Assembly (NCBI RefSeq): GCF_011764545.1
Contig: NZ_AP022870.1
Span: 1,162,001-1,226,000, forward strand
From: Phytohabitans flavus
GTDB lineage: Bacteria; Actinomycetota; Actinomycetes; Mycobacteriales; Micromonosporaceae
Direction of reading: 5' to 3'
DNA length: 64,000 nt
Part shown: in pieces, positions 40,743-50,143 of the stretch
Position numbering within the stretch: the first letter of the stretch is position 1
How the letters are laid out: each line of letters opens with the position of its first letter
Translations under genes and position numbers: made by a program
Notes under the pieces: generated by a model
Database searches by the model: none
What the model was told of the DNA's origin: nothing
What the model saw: the letters and a program-made list of their open reading frames with translations, nothing else

Positions 40743-42047
40743 ATGACGACCCCATCCGCGACGAGGGGCGGCCGGCTGGCCGTCGCGGCGGCCGTGGCGT
40801 GCCTCACCGCGGCCGGCGGCGCACCGGCCTCGGCGGCCGCCCGGGCGCCGGACCTGCCCAGCGCGTCCGACAAGTGTGTCGGCCCGTCACCACAGGTCGA
40901 GCAGGAGCCCTTCTGGGCACAGGCGCGGATGGAGCCGGAGCAGCTCTGGCCGCTCTCGCGCGGCCGGGGTGTGCTCGTCGCGCTCCTGGACACCGGCGCG
41001 GGCAGGCCGCCCGCGCTCCGAGACGCCCTACGCCCCGGGTTGGACGCCGTCACGGGACAGCCGGCGAACGGCGACTGCCGGGGCCGAGGCACCGCGCTGG
41101 CCGGCATCATCGCCGCCCGGCCGCAGACCGGCGCCAGCCCGGTCGGCATGGCGCCCGAGGCCACCGTGCTGCCCATCCGCGTCGTGGACGGCAAGGGAAA
41201 CATGTCCAGGCAGGCGATCGTGGCCGGCATCCGCGCCGCGGTCGACGCGGACGCGGACGTGATCGTTGTCGGCGGCGGCGTCCCGACCGACGGCGCCGAC
41301 CTGCGCGATGCCGTGGCCGAGGCGATCGACGCCGACGCCCTGCTGGTCGCCGCGGTCGCCCCCCAGCCCCGCAACGGGGAACCGCCGACCTGGTACCCGG
41401 CCGCGTACCCGCAGGCGCTCGCGGTCGGTGCGGTGAACGCGGCCGGCAAGGCGGACGCGGGCGGTCCGGACGCGGGGGTGGATCTGCTCGCCCCGGTGAC
41501 CGGCGCGGTGGGCCCCAGCCCCTCAGGGCCTGGCCACTACGCGGTCGGCGGTCCCGCCGTCGCCGCCTCCTATGTGGCCGGAACCGCGGCCCTGCTGCGG
41601 GCGTACCGTCCGGAACTGAGCCAGGAAGAGGTGCGGCGCAGGTTGATCGCCACCGCCGAGCCCGCGTCCCCGGCCGCCGCCGGCACGGCCAAGCCAGACC
41701 TCGCGCCCGCGGATGGTGGTTCTGGCCTCGCGCCGGCAGAAGGCGGCCCCGTACTCGCGCCGGCGGAGGGTGGTTCCGGCCTCGCGCCCGCGGAGGGCCT
41801 CCCGCTGGCCACGGGCGCGCCTGGAATCGTCGACGCCTACGCCGCGCTGACCGCCGTCTCCATGCCCCCCGCCGCGGCCGGCGACGGCCGGCAGGCGCCG
41901 CTCGTGCTGCCCTCCCCGGTCCCTGGCGACCCGGCCCGCCGGGTCGCCGGCCTCGTGGCCGCGGCTGCCGCGGTCGCTACCGCGGCAGCCTTCGCGCTGA
42001 TCGCCACTGTCATCCACGGCCGCCGGCGCCGGACCCGACAGCCGTAG
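40743..42047 (+). CDS. mycP: Mycosin-like subtilase of the type VII system, catalytic His and Ser missing
   Basis: 434 residues. Signal peptide, S8 fold and a single C-terminal transmembrane helix ('VAGLVAAAAAVATAAAFALIA') with a basic tail give the mycosin layout. The catalytic Asp remains (D83 in 'VALLDTGAG'). The His motif reads 'CRGRGTALAGIIAA', with R115 where GHGT needs His. The Ser motif reads 'GPAVAASYVAG', with A272 where GTS needs Ser. The oxyanion Asn motif is also unrecognisable. A Pro/Ala repeat (L-A-P-A-E-G-G, four copies) precedes the anchor. In ESX systems mycosin also stabilises the membrane complex independently of proteolysis, which may be its only role here. Confidence 0.85.
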   Translation: MTTPSATRGGRLAVAAAVACLTAAGGAPASAAARAPDLPSASDKCVGPSPQVEQEPFWAQARMEPEQLWPLSRGRGVLVALLDTGAGRPPALRDALRPGLDAVTGQPANGDCRGRGTALAGIIAARPQTGASPVGMAPEATVLPIRVVDGKGNMSRQAIVAGIRAAVDADADVIVVGGGVPTDGADLRDAVAEAIDADALLVAAVAPQPRNGEPPTWYPAAYPQALAVGAVNAAGKADAGGPDAGVDLLAPVTGAVGPSPSGPGHYAVGGPAVAASYVAGTAALLRAYRPELSQEEVRRRLIATAEPASPAAAGTAKPDLAPADGGSGLAPAEGGPVLAPAEGGSGLAPAEGLPLATGAPGIVDAYAALTAVSMPPAAAGDGRQAPLVLPSPVPGDPARRVAGLVAAAAAVATAAAFALIATVIHGRRRRTRQP

Positions 42048-45000
42048 CGGCCGGCTCCCGCCAGGCGGTCTGGATCAGCCGGCTGCCGCGCCGCGTGCAC
42101 AGCTGCGCGCGGCCGGGCGGCAGGTTCCGCGCCTTCGTACCGCCCAGCAGCGGCCCCTCCGAGGGCGGGCAGGACAGTGCGACATCCGGGCTGTTCGTCT
42201 CCTGCAGCCGGCGGATCAGTGGATCCATCGACATCCGCATCACGTTCGCCGCACCCCGGGTCAGCACCAGGTGGAAGCCGATGTCCGCGCCCTGCGGCAG
42301 GAACGGGAGCAGCGGCTGCAGCGGGCTGTCCATCCCGGCGAGCAGGTCGTAGTCGTCGACGAGGACGAACAGCCGGGGACCCTTCCACCAGTCACGGCGG
42401 CGCAGCTGCTCCGGCGTCACATCCGAGCCCGGCATCCGCGGCTTGAGGCCGGCGACCGCGTCGGCCACCGTCGCCTTCGTCGCGTCCGCTGAGACCGAGT
42501 ACCCCAGCCGGTACTCCTGCGGCACCGAGTCGAACAGCGCGCGCCGGAAGTCCACGATGAGGATCCGGGCCTCGGCCGGCGTGTACCGCTGCGTCACCGA
42601 CAGCGCCAGATGGCGCAGCAGGTTGGTCTTGCCGCTCTGCGTGTCGCCGAGCACGGTCAGGTGTGGCAGCTCGCCGAAGTTGTGCCACACCGGCGCCATC
42701 CGCTCCTCGTCCAGGCCGAGCGCGATGCGGGTGTCCCCCTCCGGTGGCGGCAGCTCGGCCGGGTCGAGCACGCTGGGCAGTACGCGTACCGGCGGGGCGG
42801 GCGGCCCGGTCCAGTAGTCGGCGACCGTCGCGGCGAGGTCGCGCGCGCCGTCGGAAACGGACTCCGGATCGCTGTCGCTGTCGACCCGCGGCAGCGCGGC
42901 GAGGAAGTGCAGCTTCTCCGGTGTGAGGCCGCGCCCGGGCAGCTGCGGGACGGTCGCCGCGACCCGCAGGTCGATGGCCGAGTCCACCGGGTCACCGAGC
43001 CGTAGCTCCAGCCGGGTGCCGACCTGGTCCCGCATCTGGTGGTGCACCTCCGACCAGCGCGAGGCGGTCAGCAGCAGGTGCACCCCGAAGTTGAGGCCAC
43101 GCGCGGTGATCTGGCGGATCGCCGCCTCGGCGAGCTCGAACTCCTGCCGCAGCGTGAACCATCCGTCGACGACGAGGAAGACGTCGCCGTACGGGTCGTC
43201 GACCGTGCCGGCCGCCCGCTGGCGCCGGTACGTGGCCATGCTGTCGATGCCCTGGGCGCCGAAGTCCCGCTCCCGCGCAGCGATCAGCCCGGTCACCTCG
43301 GCGACCGTCCGGTTCACCCGGTCGGCGTCGAGCCGGCCCGCGACGCTTCCCACATGCGGCAGCTCGGCGATCGAGGCGAGGGCTCCACCACCGAAGTCGA
43401 GGCAGTAGAACTGCACCTCCTGCGGGCTGTGGGTCAGTGCAAGCGCGCTGATCACGGTCCGCAGCAGCGTGCTTTTGCCGCTCCGCGGGCCGCCGGCCAC
43501 CCCGAGGTGCCCGCCGACCCCGGCCAGGTCGACGGTCATCAGGTCGCGCGCCTGCTCGAACGGCTTGTCGACGAAGCCCACCGGCACCACGAGCCGACCC
43601 ACTCCCGGCCACCCGCCGGCGTACAGGCCGCGTTCCGGATGGGGCTCGAGTGTCGGCAGCAGCTGGTCGAGGGTGGGCGAGATGCCCAGTGGCGGCAGCC
43701 AGACCTGGTGGGCGGGGGTCCCTGCCCGGTCAGCTGTTCCACGACCACGTTGAGCACGGACGGCACGTTCTCCTCGGCGGTCTCCTCCTGCTCCGGCGGC
43801 GCGGCCGGCTCGGCCTCCAGCGGCTCCTCCGGGGCACGCAGCGGCACCTGGTCCAGCAGGTACGGGACCACCTGGCGCTGCACCACTTCCTGGCCCACCC
43901 GGGCGGTACGGGTCCGGTAGGGCCCGAGACATAGGCCGCCTTGAACCGGACCAGCGTCGACACGTCCATCCGCAGGTAGCCGTTGCCAGGGGCTGGAGGC
44001 AGCTCGTACGCGTGCGGCACACCGATCACCGAGCGGGACTCCATGGCTGAGAAGGTCCGCAGGCCGATCCGGTACGACAGGTGCGACTCCAGCTGCCCGA
44101 TCCGTCCGTCCTCGATGCGCTGGCTGGCCAGCAGCAGGTGTACGCCGAGCGACCGGCCCAGCCGGCCGATCATCACAAACAGTTCGATGAAATCGCGGTG
44201 CGCGGCGAGCAGCTCGCTGAACTCGTCCACGATCACGAAAAGGGTGGGCAGCGGGTCGAGCGGGGCGCCCTGTGCGCGGGCCTTTTCGTACTCCAGGAGC
44301 GAGGCGTAGCCGCCTACCGCGCGCAGCAGCTCCTGCCGGCGTACCAGCTCGCCGTGGAGCGCGTCGCGCATCCGGCCGACCAGGGCCGCCTCGTCGGCCA
44401 GGTTGGTGATCACGGCCGAGGTGTGCGGCAGCTGGTCCAGGCCGAGGAAGGTGGCGCCACCCTTGAAGTCGACGAGGACGAAGTTCAACGTCTCGGAGGA
44501 GTGGGTCACGGCCAGGGCGAGCACCATGGTGCGCAGCAGCTCACTCTTGCCCGAGCCGGTGGCGCCGATCAGGATGCCGTGCGGCCCGTTGCCGCCCAGC
44601 GCGGACTCCTTGATATCCAGCTCGACCGGCGCCCCGTCGCGGTCCACCCCGACCGGCACCCGCAACCGCTGCGGGGTGGGACGCGGCGCCCACTGCGCCG
44701 CCAGGTCCAAGGCGGCCAGGTCGGGGATCTGCAGCAGCGTGCCGAGGTCGAAGTCCGACTCCAGCGCCTCGCGCGTGGGTTCCGTGGCCACGCCGAGGCG
44801 GTACGGCGAAAGCACGCGGGCGAGCGCGGCGGCCCGGACCGCGCTCAGCCCGTCCGGGGAGGCGAGCCGGGTGCGGGTCTCCGCGCCGACCCGGTCCTGG
44901 CTGACCATCACCAGCCCGTCTTCGTCGCTCACCTCCAGGCAGAGCACTCCCCGGGCCGGCGCCATCTGCGGGTTGTCCAGATCGATCAGGACTGTGTTGC

Positions 45001-46015
45001 GGTACCCGCCGTTCGTGGCGCGATGGCCGTTCGGGATCCGGCCACCGTCCAGGATGAACACGACGTACGGCTCCTCGCGGCTAGCGGTGCTGCCCGGCTC
45101 GAACCGGGGCCGCTCGATGAACTCCTCGCCCAGCAGCGCCTCGAGCTCGTCCATTCCGCCCGCGGCGAGCCGCGCGGCGCCGGCGGCGTCGTATTCGGTC
45201 TGGTGCTGGGTGTGCGGCAGCCACTTCGCCCAGTCCCAAGCCGCCACGCCGTCACCGGCCACGCAGAAGGCCAGCCACACCTCCTCCGGCGCGTGCAGGC
45301 TCACCAGTTGGGCCACCAACGCGCGCGCCAGCGACCGTACTCGATCGATGTCGCCGGCCACCCGGACCTCCGAGAAGCCGGGCAGATACAGCGCGATCGG
45401 CTGGTCGCTGACCGTGCTGTACGCGCGGATGAAGCGCCGCAGTGACTTGGCCGACAGCGGCTCCAGATCCTCGATCGGCTTGGTCTGCAACGGTGTGATG
45501 CGCATCGCCAGCCGCTGCGACCCGGTGCCGGCCCGCAGCTCCAGAAAGTCCGGATGGCTGGCGCGGCGCTCCCACCGCCGCGGCGTCATCGCCAGCGACC
45601 ACAGCGAGGCGGGATCGGGCTGGCGCCACAGGCTCGCCTCCCGCTGCTGGTACACCGAGCGCCGGACCCGCTTGCGGTGCTGCGCCAGATAGCGCAGATA
45701 GTCCCGGCGCTCCGCACCGATTTTCCGTTTCCGGTCGCCGCTGCTGGTCAACACGGTGCCCACCAGCATGCCGATCATCGCGACCCCGATGAGGCCGGAC
45801 ATCAGCCACATGACCGGTCCTCCGCGCGACGGGCCGACGAACAGCAGCATCATCACGCCCGACATCAGCGCCATGGGCAGGATCATCATCGCGGAGCGGA
45901 AGCCGTTGCCGCCCGATACGTCAGGCAGCTCCGGCGGTTCCTGCAACGAAAGCTCTCCGCCAGGTGCCTCCGGACCGGCCCGCCGAGCCGGCCGCCGGAA
46001 CAAGACCGTTGCCAT
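42010..46015 (-). CDS. eccC: EccC-type FtsK/SpoIIIE ATPase, single-chain with three ATPase domains (two frameshifts)
   Basis: About 1,336 residues from the ATG at 46015. Two N-terminal membrane helices ('MMILPMALMSGVMMLLFVG', 'WLMSGLIGVAMIGMLVG') are followed by ATPase 1 (Walker A 'GATGSGKSELL', K490; Walker B 'LFVIVDEFSELL'), ATPase 2 ('GGPRSGKSTLL', with degenerate Walker B 'LVVDGWF') and ATPase 3 ('GDTQSGKTNLL', 'LFVLVDDYDLL'). Frame breaks at 43920-43922 and in the five-G run at 43714-43718 fall between ATPases 1 and 2. It is the motor and substrate receptor of the ESX machine. Its 3' end overlaps the mycosin gene tail-to-tail by 38 bases. Confidence 0.92.
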
Positions 46016-46146
46016 GTTCTGCCTTCCTGTCCGTAGCGGCCCATTTCCGCCCAGCCCTACAACGGCCGTTCCGGGCGCTCGGCTCAACCGCCGGCAAAAA
46101 AGTCCATCGCGTTGAACCAAACCTCACGGGGCTCGTTGCTAGGGGC

Positions 46147-47535
46147 GTGACCGCAGCTGGAACCGTGGGTGAGGCGTGCCGCCTGGTCGTGGTAGGACCG
46201 GAGCGGCAGGTGGAGGTAGCCGTACCGTCCCATGTCGCGATCGCCGACCTGCTGCCCACCTTGCTCAACCACCTGGGCGCCGCGCTCGCCGACGAAGGCC
46301 TGACCCACGGCGGCTGGGTGTTGCAACGCCTCGGCGAATCGCCATTGGACGAGGACGGCAGCGCCGCGTCACTGGGCCTGCGCGACGGCGAGACCGTCCA
46401 CTTGCGACCCCGATCGGAGCAGCTGCCCGCGGTCGACTTCGACGACCTGATCGACGGCGTCGGTACAGGTGTATCAGAGCGCGCGAGCCGCTGGCGGCCA
46501 GAGATGACGCGATGGGCACTGCTCATCTCCGCCGCGGTGGTCCTCGCGCTGGGGCTTGTCGTGGTCGCGTTGCCCGGACCACAGCTCGGCCGGGCCTTGG
46601 CTGGCGGCGCGATGGCGATCGCCGGACTCCTCGGCGGTTTCGCGGTGGCGTATGCCACAAGTGAGCGGGTGCTGAGCGCCCTGCTGGCCGCCGCCGGCAT
46701 GTTGTACGGCGCGTGTGCCGCCGCGGTGGTTGCCGGGGGCGAGGGAGTGCCCGCGGTCGCCGGCCCGACGGTGTTCGCCGGTGCTGCCGCCTTCACCGCG
46801 GTCGCCGCCGTGGCGTGCTACCTGCTCGGCGCGGCGCGACTGCTGTTCGCGCCGCTGGCGGTCGCCGGCCTCCTCGCGGTGCTGGGCGGCGCGCTGACGG
46901 CATACCTCGACCTGCCGCCGGTGGGATCGGCCGGGATCGTCGCCACGGTGGCGACAGCCACGGTGGTCCTCGTGCCGATGAACGCCTTCCGCCTCGCTGG
47001 CCTGCGGCTGAGCCCACTGCCCACCGAGCCGGAACACCTGCAGGAGGACATCGAACCTGTGCCGAGTGGGCCCTTACTCTCCGGCGCAGCCAATGTCGAC
47101 CGTCTGATGACCGCGTTGTACTCCGGACTGGCGCTTCCGGCGCTGGTGGCGCTCGTCATCGTCGGACTCGACACGGGTTGGGCGGCGCCGGTCCTAGCTT
47201 CGCTGCTGGGTCTTGTGCGGCTGCTCGCCGCCCGGCCCATGACCAGCGGCTGGCACCGCCTTACCCACCTGGTCCCGGCGGCCGCGGGGCTGTGCGCCGC
47301 GAGCGTGGCCGGTGCCCGCGCGACGCCGGACGCGTTGCGGCCGGTGCTGCTTGTCGCGGTCGTCGTCGTGGTGTTCGGGCTCTCGTTCGCCACCCGGATA
47401 CTGCCCGAGCGCCGGCTGATGCCGATCTGGGGCAGGGTCGGCGACATCACGCTCACCGTCGCGGCGGTGGCCGTGCTGCCGATCCTCTGCGCCGTGCTCG
47501 GCCTGTACGGCTACGTGCGGTCGTTGGGGGGATGA
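46147..47535 (+). CDS. eccD: EccD-type type VII secretion channel subunit
   Basis: About 462 residues from the GTG at 46147, chosen because homologues begin just before the ubiquitin-like domain; no strong ribosome site decides it. Residues 8-95 form that domain ('CRLVVVGPERQVEVAVPSHV' to 'LGLRDGETVHLRP'). About 11 hydrophobic helices follow. EccD dimers form the membrane vestibule of ESX complexes. It is divergent from eccC across 131 bases and 3 bases upstream of eccB. Confidence 0.88.
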   Translation: MTAAGTVGEACRLVVVGPERQVEVAVPSHVAIADLLPTLLNHLGAALADEGLTHGGWVLQRLGESPLDEDGSAASLGLRDGETVHLRPRSEQLPAVDFDDLIDGVGTGVSERASRWRPEMTRWALLISAAVVLALGLVVVALPGPQLGRALAGGAMAIAGLLGGFAVAYATSERVLSALLAAAGMLYGACAAAVVAGGEGVPAVAGPTVFAGAAAFTAVAAVACYLLGAARLLFAPLAVAGLLAVLGGALTAYLDLPPVGSAGIVATVATATVVLVPMNAFRLAGLRLSPLPTEPEHLQEDIEPVPSGPLLSGAANVDRLMTALYSGLALPALVALVIVGLDTGWAAPVLASLLGLVRLLAARPMTSGWHRLTHLVPAAAGLCAASVAGARATPDALRPVLLVAVVVVVFGLSFATRILPERRLMPIWGRVGDITLTVAAVAVLPILCAVLGLYGYVRSLGG

Positions 47536-47538
47536 GCC

Positions 47539-48933
47539 GTGCAGTCCCGCCGTGACCAGGTCCAGGCCCAGTCCTATGTGTTGGGTCGGCTCACCGCGGC
47601 CCTCGTGGCCGCCGATCCCGAAGCGCTGGAGCATCCACATCGGAGGGTCGCCGCCGGCATCCTCGCCGGACTACTTGTGGCCGCACTCGTCGTCGCCGGC
47701 TTCGGTGTGTACGGATTCCTCGTGCCCGGCGGCTCCAAAGCCTGGCGCCAGCCCGGCGTTTTGATCCTTGAGCGGGAGACCGGAGCCCAGTACGTCTTTG
47801 CCAAGAACCAGTTACTGCCGGTCCGCAACTACACGTCGGCGGCGCTGCTGTTCGGCAAGCCGCCGAAGCTCGTCTCGGTGTCCCGCAAGTCCTTGGCCGG
47901 TACGCCGAAGGGGCAACCCGTCGGGATCCCGGAGGCACCCGATGCCCTGCCTTCGGCCGGTGGCCTGGGTGGCGCCGACTGGACCACGTGCGCGATTTCC
48001 CAGCGGGACAGCGCCGGTACGCTCGCGCTGGCCACCGTACTGGCGGTCGGGCGGGACAGTGGCGGCCAGTCCGTGCCAGACGACCGGGCGCTGGTGGTCC
48101 GCGCGGCCGGTGACGACGCTCGCGGCGGATACCTGGTCTGGCGCGGGACACGGCATCGCCTCACCGAGGAGTGGCTGCCGAGGGTGCTCGGCTACCAGGA
48201 CCGGGCGGTCACTGTCCAACCACAGTGGATAGACCTGCTGCCGGCAGGTCCGGACCTGCGCCCGATCGACGTCCCCGGCCGCGGCGCCGCGGGCCCGGAC
48301 ATCGACGGCGCACCAAGCCGGATCGGCGAGCTGTTCCGCACCCGCCTGCCGGGCACCGCCGAACGCTACTACCTGCTGCGCCGGGACGGGCTCAGCGAGC
48401 TCACCGCGACCGAGTTCGGCGTGGTGTCCGGCGACCCGCGCACCGAGCAGGCGTACGGCGGAGGTCCCGTGGCGCCGCGCGAGCTGAGCCCCGCGGCGCT
48501 TGCCCAACTGCCCGTCTCCGACGAGCCCGGACTGCCGCGGAGCCTGCCGCCGGTACCGCCGGCGGTCGCCGGCACGGGTGGCGAACGCGCCTGGTGCGTG
48601 CGTTGGACACCAGGCGAAGGTGTGTCGGTGGTCGCCGACCCGGCACCCGCCGGTGTGCCATTGGCGACCGCCGGCGCGGCCGGCGGCTCCGCGGCCGCGG
48701 CCGTGCTGATCCAGCCGAACACCGGTGGCATCGTGCGAGCCGGCCGGGAAGGCCAGGCACCGGGCACGACACTCTTCCTGCTCACCGACGCCGGCCTCCG
48801 GTTTCCGTTGACGTCCCCGGACGTCGCCAAGTCTCTCGGTTACCCGACGGACGACGTGGTGACCGTGCCCCCGGCGCTCCTGCGGCTCCTGCCGACCGGC
48901 GCCACCCTCGACCCGGCACAGGCCGCGGGTTGA
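47539..48933 (+). CDS. eccB: EccB-type type VII secretion membrane protein
   Basis: 464 residues, GTG start 3 bases after eccD. It begins with the EccB signature 'MQSRRDQVQAQSYVLGRLT' (first residue GTG-encoded), has one transmembrane helix ('GILAGLLVAALVVAGFGVYG'), then a long extracytoplasmic region with R-repeats ('GVLILERETGAQYVF', 'LVSVSRKSLAGTPKG', 'LFLLTDAGLRFPL'). EccB caps the outer face of the ESX membrane complex. Confidence 0.92.
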   Translation: MQSRRDQVQAQSYVLGRLTAALVAADPEALEHPHRRVAAGILAGLLVAALVVAGFGVYGFLVPGGSKAWRQPGVLILERETGAQYVFAKNQLLPVRNYTSAALLFGKPPKLVSVSRKSLAGTPKGQPVGIPEAPDALPSAGGLGGADWTTCAISQRDSAGTLALATVLAVGRDSGGQSVPDDRALVVRAAGDDARGGYLVWRGTRHRLTEEWLPRVLGYQDRAVTVQPQWIDLLPAGPDLRPIDVPGRGAAGPDIDGAPSRIGELFRTRLPGTAERYYLLRRDGLSELTATEFGVVSGDPRTEQAYGGGPVAPRELSPAALAQLPVSDEPGLPRSLPPVPPAVAGTGGERAWCVRWTPGEGVSVVADPAPAGVPLATAGAAGGSAAAAVLIQPNTGGIVRAGREGQAPGTTLFLLTDAGLRFPLTSPDVAKSLGYPTDDVVTVPPALLRLLPTGATLDPAQAAG

Positions 48934-48997
48934 CCTCTCGTCCACCGCACCAGCCCGTACCGCCGCCGCACGGCGGTGGTCCCGAATGGAGGAACTC

Positions 48998-49303
48998 ATG
49001 ACCATCAGCTCCGATGCACCAACTACACAGAATCTGCTGACCGCCTTCGCGGAGGCCTACAGCGACGCGCAGAACGCCCAACGCGCCGTCATGAACACCA
49101 CCGACGAGCTCACCCGTACCTGGAGCGGTAACGCCGCGGCCGAGTACCGCAAGGGCCTCGGCGAGTGGCTGGAGGGCTTGAACCAGGTCATGACCGCGCT
49201 GAACACGCTGTCCACCAAGATGGCGGAGTTCGCCAAGGAATCCGCCGCCACCGAGGACAACAACATGCTGGAGGCTCTCGGCATCTCGGCGACCTGGACC
49301 TAG
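48998..49303 (+). CDS. WXG100-family ESX substrate
   Basis: 101 residues after a GGAGG site. A helical hairpin with the W-x-G turn at W42-S-G44 ('TRTWSGNAAAEYRKGL'). A C-terminal Y-x3-D/E-type export signal is not obvious. It is paired with the gene 64 bases downstream, as with EsxA/EsxB heterodimers. Confidence 0.88.
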   Translation: MTISSDAPTTQNLLTAFAEAYSDAQNAQRAVMNTTDELTRTWSGNAAAEYRKGLGEWLEGLNQVMTALNTLSTKMAEFAKESAATEDNNMLEALGISATWT

Positions 49304-49367
49304 GAATCCGACAACCACCCCAACCAATTACGACCGATATCCAATTACGACTGATTAGGAGCTCACA

Positions 49368-49667
49368 ATGTCTGCCACCTACTCCTACCGGCCCAACGGC
49401 ATGCTCGACGCCGGGACCGAGCTCAACGTAATCCAGAGGGAACTGCGAGAGTCCCTGGGGAAGCTCAACGGCGCGGTCCTCACCTTCCGCCAGGCGAACC
49501 AGTCCGACGCCGTCGACGCGTACACGGCCGAGCAGCAGAAGTGGAACGAGGGCCTCGAAAAGATGGAGCACGGGCTGGCCAGCGCCCAAATGAGGCTGGA
49601 AAACATCCTCGCCAACTACCAGCTTGCCCAGAACCGCGGTGTCGGCCTGTTCGGCGGCCAGGTCTGA
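49368..49667 (+). CDS. WXG100-like partner protein lacking the W-x-G turn
   Basis: 99 residues with an AGGAG site. Two helices, with 'FRQANQSDAVDAYTAEQ' where W-x-G would lie. Length, position and the helix-turn-helix pattern support an Esx partner. A C-terminal tail 'YQLAQNRGVGLFGGQV' may carry the export signal. Confidence 0.75.
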   Translation: MSATYSYRPNGMLDAGTELNVIQRELRESLGKLNGAVLTFRQANQSDAVDAYTAEQQKWNEGLEKMEHGLASAQMRLENILANYQLAQNRGVGLFGGQV

Positions 49668-49701
49668 ACTACGCCCGTAGCCCAACCTAGGAGGAACTGG
49701 A

Positions 49702-50139
49702 ATGCCAGGCAAGAAGGTCGTCGTAGACGAAGCATACATCGAGCGTGTCCGAGCCGAGCTGCGAAACCTGGCCACGGACGCCGATGACGTACGCGTCGGC
49801 ACATTGCCCGACCGGGCCGGTGGTCCTGCCAATCTTGGCCGGACGCCGGGAACGGTGCACGGGCCCGCGTTCGTCGCCGTCGCGTGCAAGGGTGCGGGCG
49901 ACAGTGGCTTTCCAATTGGTGCCAAGCTGGCCACGAAGATTCCGACGGTCGGAGAAGCGCTCGACGCCCGCATCGTGAACCTGCGCGCCAGCTTCGCCCG
50001 GTTTGACCGTGACCTGGGCAAGTTCCTCGCCGAGAACGACAAGATCGAAGACCTCAACAGGGTCGACGCCAAAAAACTGGGCGACCAGATCAGCACACCG
50101 GATGCGGCGGCGCCACCGCCGCCAGCCAAGGAGTCGTGA
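49702..50139 (+). CDS. ESX-locus helical protein of unknown function
   Basis: 145 residues with an excellent AGGAGGAACTGG leader. Mainly helical: 'EAYIERVRAELRNLATDADD' and 'LDARIVNLRASFARFDRDLG' resemble PPE/ESX-associated hairpins, with a Pro-rich tail. It is followed 4 bases later by the next substrate gene. Probably secreted or a chaperone; no named family. Confidence 0.75.
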   Translation: MPGKKVVVDEAYIERVRAELRNLATDADDVRVGTLPDRAGGPANLGRTPGTVHGPAFVAVACKGAGDSGFPIGAKLATKIPTVGEALDARIVNLRASFARFDRDLGKFLAENDKIEDLNRVDAKKLGDQISTPDAAAPPPPAKES

Positions 50140-50143
50140 CGGC

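Noticed and set aside
39605..41449. 614-codon open frame on the minus strand
   Set aside because: It is antisense to the oxidoreductase and mycosin genes, both of which show clear family motifs; long antisense frames are expected at this GC content.
41698..41812. Repeat array in the mycosin gene as a mobile or regulatory repeat
   Set aside because: It is a short coding repeat (L-A-P-A-E-G-G) in the Pro/Ala linker before the membrane anchor, common in cell-surface proteins.
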